Notes under the pieces: model-generated
Database searches by the model: none
Told to the model about the DNA's origin: nothing
What the model saw: only the letters and a program-made list of their open reading frames with translations
Assembly: GCA_903813345.2 (NCBI GenBank)
Contig: CAIIXF020000010.1
Coordinates: 16,009,181 to 16,073,180, forward strand
Origin: Owenia fusiformis
Taxonomy: Eukaryota > Annelida > Polychaeta > Sabellida > Oweniidae
Direction of reading: 5' to 3'
DNA: 64,000 nucleotides
Part shown: piece by piece, positions 1 to 14,000 of the stretch
How the letters are laid out: the number at the start of each line of letters is the position of its first letter
How positions within the stretch are numbered: the first letter of the stretch is position 1
Made by a program: the position numbers and the translations under genes

Positions 1-3000
1 AGTACTGACTTCTAAAAACTGTTAATTTGTCTAATTATTCATAATGATTATAATACTTAAAACAACTTGAAATTATTAATTAGCAATCACAAGAGCGATA
101 TCGAACAGGAGTTGAGAAAAACATTTCGTGTAAGTAACCTTAATAGAAAGCCTCATTTCACAGTTCTCTCATACCTATCAAGCTGTCAAGGATATTTCAT
201 ATTGCGAGAATGAAAACACAGGTAGAATATCGAAGAATATCTGAAAAGTAAATTGACTCGTAATTATTCTAGTGATGAAAGCAAGCAAGAAACAATATAG
301 CATCTCCATTGTAAATATAGATTGCATCTGAGGAAGACTGGATAGAAAGTGCTCCCCAGGGGAGAGAAGTCTGGAATAGATGAAAAGTAAGGTGACATAA
401 TGTTTATTAATCCTCCCATAGTAATGAAATTAGATGGGGAATTGGCAGATATATTATGTAAGTGTAATTATGTGAGGTAGTAGTAGAGGAATAGTGGATA
501 CTGGCACACACTGATGATAGGGTCATCTTGGATATAGTGGAATGCACAAGGTAAACTCTGCTGTATAATAGAAGTAGGGTCAATAACATAAATATTTATT
601 AGTAATGTAAGTAGTTAGGAAATTGTGGGTTTATAAACACAAAAAAATTCTGCCCACAAAGTATAATGTTAGATAGAAACAGCATTGAATAAACAACTAG
701 TCTGGACGATTCTAACAAGGCAAAATATAATATTATCATTAGGTCAGACCATGCAATCTTAGGGTTGATATAGTAAATAATTACTTCTTACATGCAACTA
801 TAATGTCACTAAGGAGACTCTTTATTAGTACACAGCAGGAATAGGATCAGGAGTCAGGACTTAAACAGGGAAACAAGGATTTTTTCATGTGGAGCAATGC
901 AATGAAGTCCATGAAATATTCAGGAGTTCCTAGGATTTACTGGAGTCTCTCATAAAGCTGAGCGAGATGACTCATGTTAAAGTAGATTGAACAGGGCTTG
1001 TATACAAATTGCAATAATATGTGTTATACGCAGAACATGGACTGTATAAGGGTATATTGCAATATTTGTTATGTAAGTGCTTCCGACATTTAAAATCAAT
1101 AAAAGTTTAATTCTAAAATCTATGGATGATTTCTGTACTTCTAGGATAACCAATTTGAACCTTTGTAATTGTTGTAAACTGAGTTGAAGGGGTGAGTAGT
1201 ACTGTTGTTATATTTAAAGCTATGTATACATTATATATATAGTTAATATTTGACATAGTGATTCAGAAAAATAACATACATGTAGTATGTATATCTATCT
1301 TTATTGCCCTTTATGAAAACGGAGATGCATGTAATAGATATTAAGAATATTGTGGAGTTGAGTTTTAAGAGAAAGATCTTATACATTCGCAAGGAGGAAT
1401 ATTACTTTCTGAATATACAAGGGGCTGCCTAGAGAGTCCATAAATGTACCTAATGGTATTTTTTGTTCTTGAATATACCTAATGGTATTTTCCGTTTAGG
1501 TAACCATTTATCCTCTAATGAAATGAAATGTCTCAAGAGAAATTCCAGGAGAAATTTACTCTGAGTCTCAGAAGTAGGAAAGTGATAATTTAATCTGTGT
1601 AATCATATCAAAAATCCTGATTTGCATAATTCCTAATTTATACTTACAGTGAGTGTTTGATGCTCATTGCATGGCATATCATGTTCATCAACTCTGACTT
1701 TCATGACACAAACCAACATATTATCATTAATATGATAAAATAAATTGTCTGAGATACTCATCTGTGATTTGATGAATCAGCCATGGGACAGTCATCTTTT
1801 ATCAAGATCATATAAAAAAATTTTTTTTGATTTTCAGTGAAACAAAACCTTATAGTCTTTAATAAATCCTTATTACATATACTCTACCTCCACTTTGGGG
1901 GGGGGGGTCATGGGTGTTTCAGTCAAGACTACCTGATAGCCTTCTCCCTTGTATCAAATGTTGCTCCCCCCCCTTCTTGAAATATAATGTCTCTAGTATC
2001 ATCTTCAAGATACAATGGATGGAAGGCATTTGGGATAGAAACTAGTTATTATGATGCAACAAAACAAAACATTTTTCTGTTTTGCAACTTGATTGAAGTC
2101 TGCAATCTCTCAAAATGACATGTCTGAGGTATTGTCAGTTGATCTGCTGAATAAATGCATGAGATAAAACGATCTTTGGTTTATTTCATTGACTTTGATT
2201 AAACCATCATTGTTCGTTTCCAGTTGTTTTCGCATCCGATTGATAAAAATCCAAATGTAATGTGACAACATGCAAAATACATCCAATGTTATTTCATTGT
2301 GTGATTGATACAGTCACACAGTCTACATTAGGTAATCACCTCCCCCCCCCTCCCCGGCCCATAAATTGGGATTTCAGCCTTTCAGTTATAATTATATGGC
2401 AATGAATAATTGTTTTTTTTTATACTAGAATGTGATGCTTTTCTCAGGTTGAGGTGTTTTGGCTCACATAACCTCTGTATTTAAAATGTATCATTTCAAG
2501 TTTGCAATTATGTGATCTTATGAATATTCCCTTTCATCGACCACAAAAATGCATATATTTGACTCAAAAAGAATGACTTATGCCTCATGGTGTTAACTCC
2601 ATTTAGTGTAATATTGCATGACAATACAGACATGAATATTTCATGTGTATATAACTCCTACATCATAGGTATGATACTATTGCAAGAATTCCACTAAATT
2701 ATGTCATCATCTTCAGCTAGAGAATGTTAATGGCTTCTCTGTGAGGGATTTATATCAATGGGGGAAGTATCAGAAACGATAATTGAATAATAGTATTTAA
2801 TCAGCAGGAGAACCAAATAGACATTCATGAAATATGCAAAATTCAAATATGAGATATTGAAAATAGATGTAAGCAAATTTTATTTTCAATATTCAGTTTG
2901 GTCACAATAATAAGAAATGCTTCCTGTACTCAGTACCGCAAGCGTAATGCCTTAAATGTCACAGCCATGAGATGAAGCTCTGTTAGAAAAATCAAACTTA

Positions 3001-4881
3001 GAATGGGTAGAAGCCCATAGGCTCGCAGTAAAATTCTTCAAACCAGACAAAGCCCTCTTTTTAGAGATTATTGAAAGCATACATAATATTTGATACATTT
3101 GTACGAGTCTAGATGAGATAAGGTTGAAATCATCAACGCTATTCCTTGGGTTGCAAATTCATCCCCTGAGTTACATATTTTTATATTAGTATTTGTTTTA
3201 TGGCAGCACTCTAATGTTAATATCATGATATGGATCCGGGAGGTATTGTGAATGATGCTATTAGTGGCATTATCATAGAATTTGTATTGTTCTTTCTGCT
3301 AATTAGAGCCATGTTGATCCAGTTGATAAAGTATCTGCACAAGGCGTCAATCTACATCATGTTGAAAGGAATATGGGGAAATGAGGATCACAAACTAGTA
3401 GTAATATAATAGTTGATTTTACAGTTCTTGTAAAAGAATTTGTTTTATAGAGAAATGCAATATAAACATATGTATAATGTTAGTATATTTGAATTTTTCG
3501 AAGTTATTTCATTCTCTAAAATCATCAAAGTATAAGTATGATAGGATATCGGGTACCAATAGGGCATACTGTTGCAGTATATACTTTACTTTCCACCAAA
3601 AATAACAAAGAAGTATCTTAAACTGTGCATACTCCTTCTCTTTGCTATGCTGAGTAATGTATCTCACAAGCATTGTCTTGCATATTGAGCTGCCCGTATC
3701 AATGTTGCTTCATTGTAGATTTCACTCTTATTAATTACTTGGATCTAGTTGAAAGCCCATGGATAAAGTGATGCCTTTCTGTTGAAACTATAGCCAGCTT
3801 AGGAGGCACTGTGTTAACAATATACATCATGGATCTACATATGAAATGAACTGGACTTGTCAATTTCACTAATCTCACGTTGATAAGTCTCACTAAAAAT
3901 AGAACAGATCAAAGAGTGAGAAATTCACTGGTGAATGAATCTGGATTCTCGAGTTCTGACACCGAATAAAATAATCGTCAGATTTACATCATCAACTTTT
4001 GTAGATAGGTAATAAGAATATAGTCTATTTCCTGAGAGCTGAGAAATGGACTTCATATGGTATTAAAGCTTTTGAAATACAATGTATTCAGATTAAAGGA
4101 AAACAATTACTAAAGAGTATGATCAGACTCTGAGGATTTGGATTAATAATATAATTCAGCTAGTATATAGGATATTACCAATGGAATATTGTGTCAAAAT
4201 ATTATCATTATGCTATTGGATGTAAGTGACTGTTCTATTTTACTTAGATAATAAAAATAACAAATGGTAAAACCTTTCATCAAAAATTACATGGGGCCTT
4301 TAAATAAAATAGATACAGAATTCTAGGCTGCTTGTGTACCTTACCTCCTACATGGCAGGGGTAGATAGACTATAACATGGGGGGGGGGGGGGGTTGAAGG
4401 GCTTGGAGCCAGACCATCATATGTGTAGGTAACAGGGGAAATAAGTGAACCAAGAACCTATGAAGTTTGCTACTTAAAGAAGTTGATTAGCTAATGTAGC
4501 AGGATGGTTTACCTCTTTGTGTTTTTGTTGATACTTAGGATGGAATTTATGTCTTCCAAAACAGTGAATATTACCCAGTAATGGCATAAACTTTGGGATC
4601 TTTGCCACCATCTTTGTGACCTTACATCGGATGTTGCTTATTCACATACACAAGATTACATTCTGAAATATCCTATATAACATTCCAAGTAGTTAAAAAT
4701 AGATGCTATTAGAAATTAATTTCGTCATTGTTTTTTTGTTGAAAGAGAAAGTGTTTGGTAGAGCATCTGTTACCACAGTTGCAAAATACTTAGATAATCT
4801 AGAAGTACTTTGACAAGGTTGCATGTAATAATACACAGGATATGTATATTTCAATTAACCCATGTTTCTTTCTACTTGTAG
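1..4881. other. Non-coding DNA upstream of the start codon
   Basis: No coding region recognised on either strand; the only open frame of note (407-589, minus) is low-complexity. The stretch may be intergenic or a 5'UTR intron. It contains homopolymer runs (G at 1902-1908, C near 2342-2350, and a G run of about 14 at 4380-4393). No promoter can be pinned down by eye. Confidence 0.6.
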
Positions 4882-5020
4882 ATATCAACTGACTGAAGAG
4901 GAAGTCAAATGTGACATCAGGACTTTGGATTAGTCTAAGTTGGCTGGAAAATGGGGGTGGCAGGATTATGTTACCTCTGTCTATGGACATTACTGGCAAT
5001 AATGAACTCTTCTGCATCAG
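4882..5020 (+). CDS. CDON/BOC-like: Exon 1: 5'UTR end, start codon and signal peptide
   Basis: The ATG at 4951 has an A at -3 and a G at +4, and an in-frame TAA at 4936-4938 closes the frame just upstream, so this is the first possible start. It encodes a signal peptide with a short N-region, a hydrophobic core (residues 4-18) and a likely cleavage near A22/S23. The donor GTAAGT at 5021 leaves one base of a split codon. A pyrimidine-rich stretch ending TTGTAG at 4881 could be an acceptor, so the 5'UTR may start in an exon further upstream; that boundary is inferred. Confidence 0.82.
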
Positions 5021-8000
5021 GTAAGTTAAGTCATGCTTCGATGGTTTTCAACTTTAAAAACCTGTGGACACATTTTGCGGACATGTTTAAAAATACATTC
5101 CTTGGTTTCTTGTTTAAAGATAGTCTTAGGATAGATTATACTCCTAGTTGGGATGGTCCTATTTCTACTTTCAATTATTTTGACACATTGGTTAAATTTC
5201 ATAAATATTAGAATTAATATTATCTTTCTTGACTTGAGTTGTCTCATTGGTGACATTCAGATTTCAAGCTGAATGCATATCATAACAAAATGTTGGCAAA
5301 ACTTTCAAAATATTTGAAATTAAATGATAACCTTTGGAAGATGTTCAAAATTATATGTCAAATCAAAATGTCAGATTTTTATTTACATTTATCAAGCACT
5401 GACAATGGTGTCATTTTGGTGTCATTTGTGTTGCTATAGTTAGATTGACCTGCTCGACATATTCATATTTGCTATTGACAATTATCGGTTTTAGAGGTGT
5501 AATATAGAATATTTTTGATAAACTTTAAATCAACTTTTTTTATATGTAATACGGCAAGGGGAGATTAAAGGATTCCTTGATACAGTTGCTAAGAGTTGCT
5601 TACTGATATGCTTAAATGGAATTCTCAAGGTTTTGAAATAAAACAAAACTTTGATTAATGAAATAATCAAAATGCTGAATTTTCCTCATAATATAATAAA
5701 ATACACTATTGAAATGAAATGCCAGTCTTTATATCTGTACATTGAACTCAGAAGCTCATGCGCAACCCTAATATTCCTATGTAAGAGGGTCTATGAATAT
5801 TTAAGGTCTTAAAAAGTCACTCTATTTATAAAGGAGGGATTAGTCAAAATCACTCCGTCACACATCTATTAAATGCTAATTCCCCTTTACAATCAATTTC
5901 CCCAAAGAATCCAACGTTTGCTACTTAAGAAAACTCTGCAATCTTAGAGGTAATTTCACTGCATTCAAGACACGCTATGGCTTCTAATGAAAATTCAGAT
6001 GATTTAGTAAAGGAATCTCTACTGTATTGCTTACTCAACTGGAAGATATTTGAAATGACTATTAGATTATGAAGACTCTGAAGATTTACCTAAGTTATGT
6101 GTATGTTTAAGGCTGTCGAGAAGTAAGCCTTTAATATTAGAAAATTAGATTAGAGTCAATACGTCCAAATCCAAACAGGGGGGTAAACACGAACGGGTTC
6201 CAAATAATGGCAAGCAGATCATTGAATTGAATAATAGTACCTCTACTACCTCTACATAATATTTATAGCCTGAAAGATACAATATAATGATGTATACCAA
6301 CAATCTAACAATAAAATAATCAATTATGATGATTTAGGTGTTCGGAATTACCCCCATGCTAGTGTTTGGAATTACCCCCACAAACTCTGTGCGTTTAAAT
6401 AAATAGATGTCAGTAATAAATGATTTAAATTTGGGTTTCTTGATATGCAGGGGTGACAGGATCCAGTATCATAAGTTAAGGGTATCATATAATGATATAC
6501 CATCAATCTAATAATTAAAACAATTAAGTTTAAGTTTAAGTTAAGTGTTTGGAATTACCCCCATGCAAGTGTTCGGATTTACCCCCCAAAAAAACTCCTG
6601 TTCGGAATTACCCCCCTAAAATACCTTGTAGTAAAAATGGAATAACCCAGATGTTTTTTACAATTTTTCGTAATTTTTTCTGCAAATGCATTCTACAGTG
6701 GATAATACACATAATATATATAGAATCATAGCATAGATGTGCAGTACAGCCAAGCTAACTACATTTTTTGATGGGGGTGTTTGGAAATAGACGTACTGAC
6801 TCTATTAGAAATATTGCATGCCATCTTTAGCATTATTTATCCAGTTAATTTACTGTTAAGAATGAATAATTGTTGGTAACCCTTTCTAAGATTCGTAACA
6901 CTTTTCACTTATTTCAAATCCTATGAAAATATAAACTTCAAAATAACACAAACTTTATGTATGATTAACTATCAAATCTATTTGAAGTGGAAATTCAGTT
7001 AGGTTATATTTGCCATGTTATAGGAAACTTTCTGAATTATGCTCAAGAGTTGTTGCTCCACTTTAGTTAAATGTAACATAATTTCTTGAGTGCTAAGTGT
7101 AGTGGTAAGTCTGAATGAGTTATATCACAGACTACTATATACACATTCCTTATAGATCAATTAATAATTCAGATTTGCCATTGATTAATTACAACATATC
7201 AATATCAAGAAACGATGAATAAGAAATGGCAAATAACACTTATTCATAATCTGCATTAAATGTATTTTTGTCTTCTCCAATGTACACTATATATGGCTGT
7301 ATATATTGGTATTTTCTTTATAATTTTGGAATTCTGAATTCTTGTGTCCAGAACATTACAGATAAGAGTTACAAGGATTATATATTATTAAAGATGATTA
7401 AATAATCCTTACTTTATAAAGATTATCCAATTAATAGCGATTATAAAGGATCATAACTCTGAATTTGATCATGTCAGGCAATGTGGTCTTTGCATTAATA
7501 ACTTCCAGATTTGCTCCCTATATTGACATACATGCACACATACAGTAAAACCCATTTAATCTAAATGCCACCGGGACTGGACAAAACTGTACTGATTGGT
7601 AGGGACTGGAAGTGTTTATATTGAGAGGTGTTCTTATTGAGAGGTGTTTATATTGAGAGGTGTTCAGAGTAGAATGGTGATATTTACAGTTAATTATGAA
7701 AACTTCATTGTGATTTTCATCATGAAAACATTGTACACTTGGATGATAAAAACTATTCTGTCTTTAAAACAAATGAGTTGAAATCCAAGATGGCTCAATG
7801 AATTAACTAATGTGTTCCAAAATGATATTCTGTTTTTAACAAATGAGTTTCTGTATGGAGTTATTATTAGAACTGCTCTAAGTCATTATGAGTCTCTATT
7901 ATCAAAGCAAGCCAGGGATGTGATATTTCTGATATTATGCAACAAGGGTAAAAGTCATATACAGTGTCGTAAATCAACTATTATGCAATCCCCTAAGACA

Positions 8001-11000
8001 ATTCTGGAATTTTAGTGTATTAGTGTTTTAACACTTGGTAAAACAAGATGTATTTAGAGTAGGCTTAGTGCTTTGAATAATCTGACTTGGATCTTTTAGG
8101 TATTAGATTTGCATTCTGATGTCATTGTAAACTGGTCTAAATGTCAAGCTTAAAGGCCTGTGTAATATTTGTAGACAGTGATATATTCAGTAAAATGTAT
8201 GCTTCGTCACATTTGCTCTACGGTGCTCTACGGCCGTAGTTTCTCAAAATCGATATAGAAAATCTACATCATGCTGCTTATCCCTTTATTTTATGCTGCA
8301 TATTTCTGGGGAATTATTCATACTTTATATGATACATCACAAAAAGAAAAGATGTTCCTTTCTCCTTTAGGTGACAATGGTAGATTAGCTTTGTGTTACC
8401 ACCGAAATAGGATATTATTATGCTTTAAAAAAAGAAACAAAAATTTATTATATAAGCTTATCATCGAGGCTTCTATCTGAAACAACTCTATCGAGTTAAC
8501 ATGACATCAGCCTCTTCATATCACCCCAATGTTCCCATAGAGCCGAAGCATTATTGTCAGCGTTGAGATTTATAGCTTCATTATGCCATGGTAAACTTGC
8601 TCATTTAACAAATTAACTTTTCTCCTTTATCTATGGGACTTATCTTGTGATGTCAGCATAGAGTGCAACTACTAGGGAAATTATGGGATAGAGCAAGACT
8701 ATTATAATGATGTATTGTACTTACATGATTTAGGGGGAATTTGTAGATGGCTCTAGAAGCAAGTATTTCAAAGTTTATCATTTGCATATTTTTAATGATT
8801 TCAGCATATTAGGGATTTAATTTGAAAACTTAAGAAGACTTTTTTTAATTACTTTATTTGCCAAAAACATATTTACATACTTGAAAATGCAGTGATTGAA
8901 ATAGTATTTTAACCTTTACCATGCTGCCTTATTTCAGCAAATATATCCCACGCAACTGGCTTATTTTTCAAAGAGTGCAAAAAATGATATAATAATTAAT
9001 ATCTCAATAACTACTGAATGAATCTGGATAAAATTTTCACAAAGGGAAGATACAGTGGCCTGGCTCATGAAAAAAATGTTCTCATGAATTTTTTCGTACA
9101 TTAACACGACTGGGCATAAATATACCATGAATACTCCTCCGGAATCCGCCGCTCCGCCTCTTCGTCTGGTCAGAATCCAAATCTGAATTTGCAGCGATCG
9201 AATGTTCAATTTTTCAATTCAGAAAATATTCTAGTTTCTATTTTCGATGACCGTTATCGGCTTCCAAGAGCCTAAAGAGCTCGAAATCGTAATTCATTTC
9301 CTCCACATTTTCGTTGTGATCGTATTTGTCCACCATTTTGTACGATTCGTTCACTAAAAACGACTAAAACACTGTTTAAATTGTTGAATTGAGAATTATT
9401 TTTCGAAATATCGCCATTCTAGGTCAACAGGAAGTCATGTTAGGCACTGAATAAATCGGGCAATCTAATTGGACAATACGAATGGCGCGAAAAAGTAAAG
9501 TTTTTAAAAGTTTGAAATCGGGCGTACGGGTCCGCCGGCAGTTGTGAGAGACATTTTAGTCTCGGCGGACGGGTCCGCCGGCAGCACGCTAAAGGTTAAA
9601 TAAGAGATTCATAAACACTGGCCATATTTGCACCGAACAAATGAAAATATAAACTCTGTAGTATTTATGACCTATTTATGACAAACAATCATCACATATC
9701 CTTCTATATTTATACTATTGTTTCATCATAACACATTATATTTATTTACATTCAACTGCAATTACAATCCATCTTTTTTAATGCTAACAAAAATTATTCA
9801 GAATTCTTATAGTTATACTGGTATCTGTCAGTGCAATTTTGATCATTTCAGAACAGTGAATATTTCTCATTTAAAAATATGGCTTTCAGATTAGTGAAAT
9901 CATATGCAAGAGAAACTTCTATTTTAGTAAGTAAAGGTTTAAGTGGTTATATGAGGGTCAAGCTGTACCCAAGATAAGATAGATAAATGTCTATATAGAG
10001 TGAAAATATGGAGTGAATCTTACAAAAACACACCATCCGTTTCTTTGGTTTAATCAATATTTACGATCTAAACAATACCTGACCATCTATTTCTATCAAA
10101 ATACCCATTCCATACTGTTATTTCAAAAGCATTCTGTTTAAGAACTTGACATGTGGAATTTCATTAGCTTGATATATGCCAGATATATTCCAGGTACAAG
10201 AGATAATATGCTCAGCTTTGCTTCATCTTCCTGTAAGTGACAGAAACCTTGGTTTACCGAAGTATATAAACAAATGAAAAAACTCAAAATAAACAAGGCG
10301 TGGAGTTACACTGTTGATTACTTCCTACTAGGTAGCGATCTGAGGCACTTCAATCAGGGTGTTGTCGGGACAATTTCTCTTGTGACTTAGGTTATGTATT
10401 TAGGTCTATCTCAACAGATTTTACTGGTCTTATGCGCCGCAAATGGTGCGAAAGATGTTCAAATTGCATTTTCGACCCTAAAATTCAGATTTCTTGGGGG
10501 TACATTATTATTTAGCTATAAAACAAAAACTAAACAACCAATGCTTCTTTCTTCTGATGTTTCTGTTAAGAGTAATTATATTTAAAATGCATATGTAAAA
10601 AAATTGAAGAATTTTAACTTAATTTAAAAACAACAACATTTTTTCACCCTAAAATCATCAAATTTAGGGGGGTCGAGAGACACTGATCGGAATTGATATT
10701 TTAATTTCTCAATCAATCTTTGTTTAATATTAATGAAACTTTCCTAAAAAATAGCACCAACATGTCCCCAGCATATTACCCATAAAGAAAAAACTCAAAC
10801 TCTGATGTTTTTATCTATTAGAGTCAATTTACCTCTCCCCTCTTTCCCTTATAAAAGGGGTGTGGCCATTCATACATGTGGATTTAAACAGTAGTAAATG
10901 TAATGAATACATGTACATATCATGTATTTTATCAAATATATTACCATAAAATATTTTCACTTAGGTGTATACATATAGTACATACCTGTGAATTATTTAT

Positions 11001-14000
11001 AATACAATATTTATTCTATGTAGGCTCGAGATATAAGAATATTAAAAATCTGAAATTGAATATTATCTAATACACAGTTCACGACTCAGTCATAATATTA
11101 ATTTTACTCATTGTATGAATTTCTGTCATCACAAATGTAGTTTTTATTGACACCCATTGAAATCCAAATGGCCATCTTTCATCCTCCATCCATGTGACAC
11201 AGGGGAAGGGAATTGATGGGTAGGGGATGTGGGCAAGATTCCATATGTGTGCTTGATAACTGGCCCTTGCCAGATGCTGCTGTAATGAATCTTTACATGG
11301 GGGTAGGAGGCTTATGTCAGTGCCTTCATAGCTTGTTATCACACTTGGAGCAGGTTTTGGTTGTAATTTGTTCTTGAATAAGGTATATCTCAGCTCATTT
11401 ATATTTGAACACTTTTTGTTTCCATACATCTGGCAAGTAAACTTCTCAGCACATTTAGCAGTTTGATCATTAATGACCCCTCCAATGGTGCCGAAACCTT
11501 TTTGAAATTCTACAGATCTCATAAGTAATTCTAGGGGGGGTACACTTTCCCCCTTCTCACAAAGGCACTGAAGGAATCACATCCAGTGAATGAATGGAAG
11601 GCTGGTAAAGCATTACAAATTTACAAATGTCTGAACTGAGCGCATTTCCTACTTCCTTTACATTAAAGGGGCAACAAGGACTGTAGAGAGAAAATTCAAT
11701 TTTTTTTCTTTTTTCTGAGCTATTAGGTCAATATTTGGCTTAACATCTTCTTTGGCATACCTATTTTCTGAAAATGTATGGATAAACTCTCAATTACGAA
11801 GTGTAAATTCAGTTCAAAGCTGGCTTATGGGCCATGTAAACCAGCACAGAATATGCAAATTAGATAGATACATATATGCATATGTATACAGAAATCTATA
11901 TATGCCAGCACAGAATATGCAAATTAGATAGATACATACATTATTATATGTATTTATATATATGTATGATATATATACAAGCATGGAATATGTTAATTAG
12001 ATAGACTAGATACATATATAGAACTATAGTAGATACATAACAATTAATTTATTAGTTGGCAGAGAATATGTTAATTAAATAACAATAATTCATGAATATC
12101 CTACATTGAGATATCTATGAATATGCTTTAATTTATGAGATATGTGTGTATTGTATATATGTTATATATGTATGTATTTGTATATATCTTCTAAGCTGGT
12201 CCCCAGTCCCCAGTTCCCAGTTTGAGATATCTATATGCTATATATAATATGTATGTATTTGTATGTATCTTTTAAGAAGGTCCCCAGTCCCCAGTTCCCA
12301 GTTTGAGATATCTATATATACAGGGTGTCTCAAAAAAATGTACCCAAAAGTAAATCAGGAGCACAGATAAACCAATGAATATTTTCAGACATTTTTTGCA
12401 TGGTCATGTAGCCAAAACATGAAAGTTTTCTCCCCAATACACCATTTTTATTTCAGTTTTGTCTTTTTGATGCTTTAACCCTTTACCTTTTACACCACAT
12501 AATCGATGTAACCTCATATTTTGATGACAGCCTGTATCCTTACTGCTACATTGTTCATCACATTTGATAACAATTCCGGTGGAATGTTTTGGATTTCTCT
12601 TTTGAAGTTGCCCTTAAGTTGTTCTAGGTCTTTTTGCTTGGAATGAGCATTAAAACACTCCTTCAAATAGCCACAGAGAAAGATGTTTGAGGATGACGAT
12701 GGCAGAACAAACACAGATAATCAGGTCAATTATCGGCAAATGATTCAGGAGTTACCTTCAAAAGTTAGGCAGGCTAGCCTGGAGACCAAATAATATCCAA
12801 ATGAAAGCACAGTGGTCTCAAATTGATACACACAACAAAAGCTACACTAGAATCCCAATCAATGCAGTTTCTTGAACCTCTGACCTCTCTGTATAAGGGG
12901 GCTATAAGACATCGTGAGGGCCTCCCTATTCACCATATTTGATGGCCCATACTTTTTTCTTTGAGGCTATTTGAAGGACCATTTTTATGCTAAACCCAAG
13001 CTAAGAGACCTAGAACAACTTAAGACCAGCATCCGAACAGAAATCAAAACATTCCACCAGAAATATCAAATGTGATGAACAATGTAGTAGTAAGGATTCA
13101 GACTGTCATCGAAATATGAGGTTACATTGAATATGTGGTGTAAAAGGTATAGGGTTATAATATCAAAAAGGCAAAACAGAATTAAAAACTGTGTATAGGG
13201 GAGAAAACTTTCATCTTTTATCTACAAGACCATGCAAAAAATGTCTGAAAATATTGATTGGTTTGTCTATGGTGTTGATATACTTTTGGGTACATTTTTT
13301 TGAGACACCCTATATATGTATGTATGTATCTGTATGTATCTTTTAAGAAGGTCCCCAGTCCCCAGTTCCCAGTTTGAGATATCTATGTTTGTGTATATAT
13401 GTATTTGTATGTATCTTCTAAGCTGGTCCCCAGTCCCCAGTTCCCATTTTGAGATCTCTATGTTAAAGTATGTAAACTATTTTAAAGTAAATTTTAATCA
13501 TGCAAGATTCATCTTGATCCATTCTCTTGATAGCAATATACACTGAGGATGAATCCTATATAAAACCTCATTTAGATGTGATTTCTTCAAAATTTAAGAC
13601 AGAGAATAAATTATGGCATCAACCAAAATTTTAGACCTTTTCTACAACATGTGATAATATGAGTCTATTCCCTGTATATTAACTTCTCTTATTGCATGTT
13701 TAATGGTATAGACTGGACTGGTGTAGGTGGAAGAGTCATCTAATAGTCATTAAGTTATCATCTTTACATAACACTTTTAAATCCAAGAACAGCCAGATTT
13801 TATTTAGGCAGAACTTCAATGTCTATCTGATATATAACAAAATATGTGAAAATTAGAAAGATTGACCTTTTTGTTATCCTAGTCACAAGTTTAACCTTTC
13901 CATATAGACTGAAGAGTTGACATCCTGGATATTTAGGAGAACCTGTAAAGGATTGGTATTGATATGGTGAACTGTTTGAACACACTTTTCTCTTAAATCA

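Larger units (their letters stand above)
5021..8908. other. Intron 1, 5' part
   Basis: AT-rich, with no coding signal that I trust. It holds a duplicated segment with a TTGGAATTACCCCC-type unit near 6280-6620 and a CAGTAAAACC element at 7543. Short open frames here lack domain character or codon structure. Confidence 0.6.

Noticed and set aside
407-589. Minus-strand 60-codon frame upstream
   Set aside because: Low-complexity Leu/Ser/Thr/Tyr composition with no signature.
10325-10330. Target-site duplication of the outer transposon
   Set aside because: Only a TA or CTA-like match at the borders, too short to be meaningful.
13316-13546. Repetitive frame with LLxxSPVPSSxFEISM units (also minus 18775-19029)
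   Set aside because: Product of the GTCCCCAGTCCCCAGTTCCC minisatellite.
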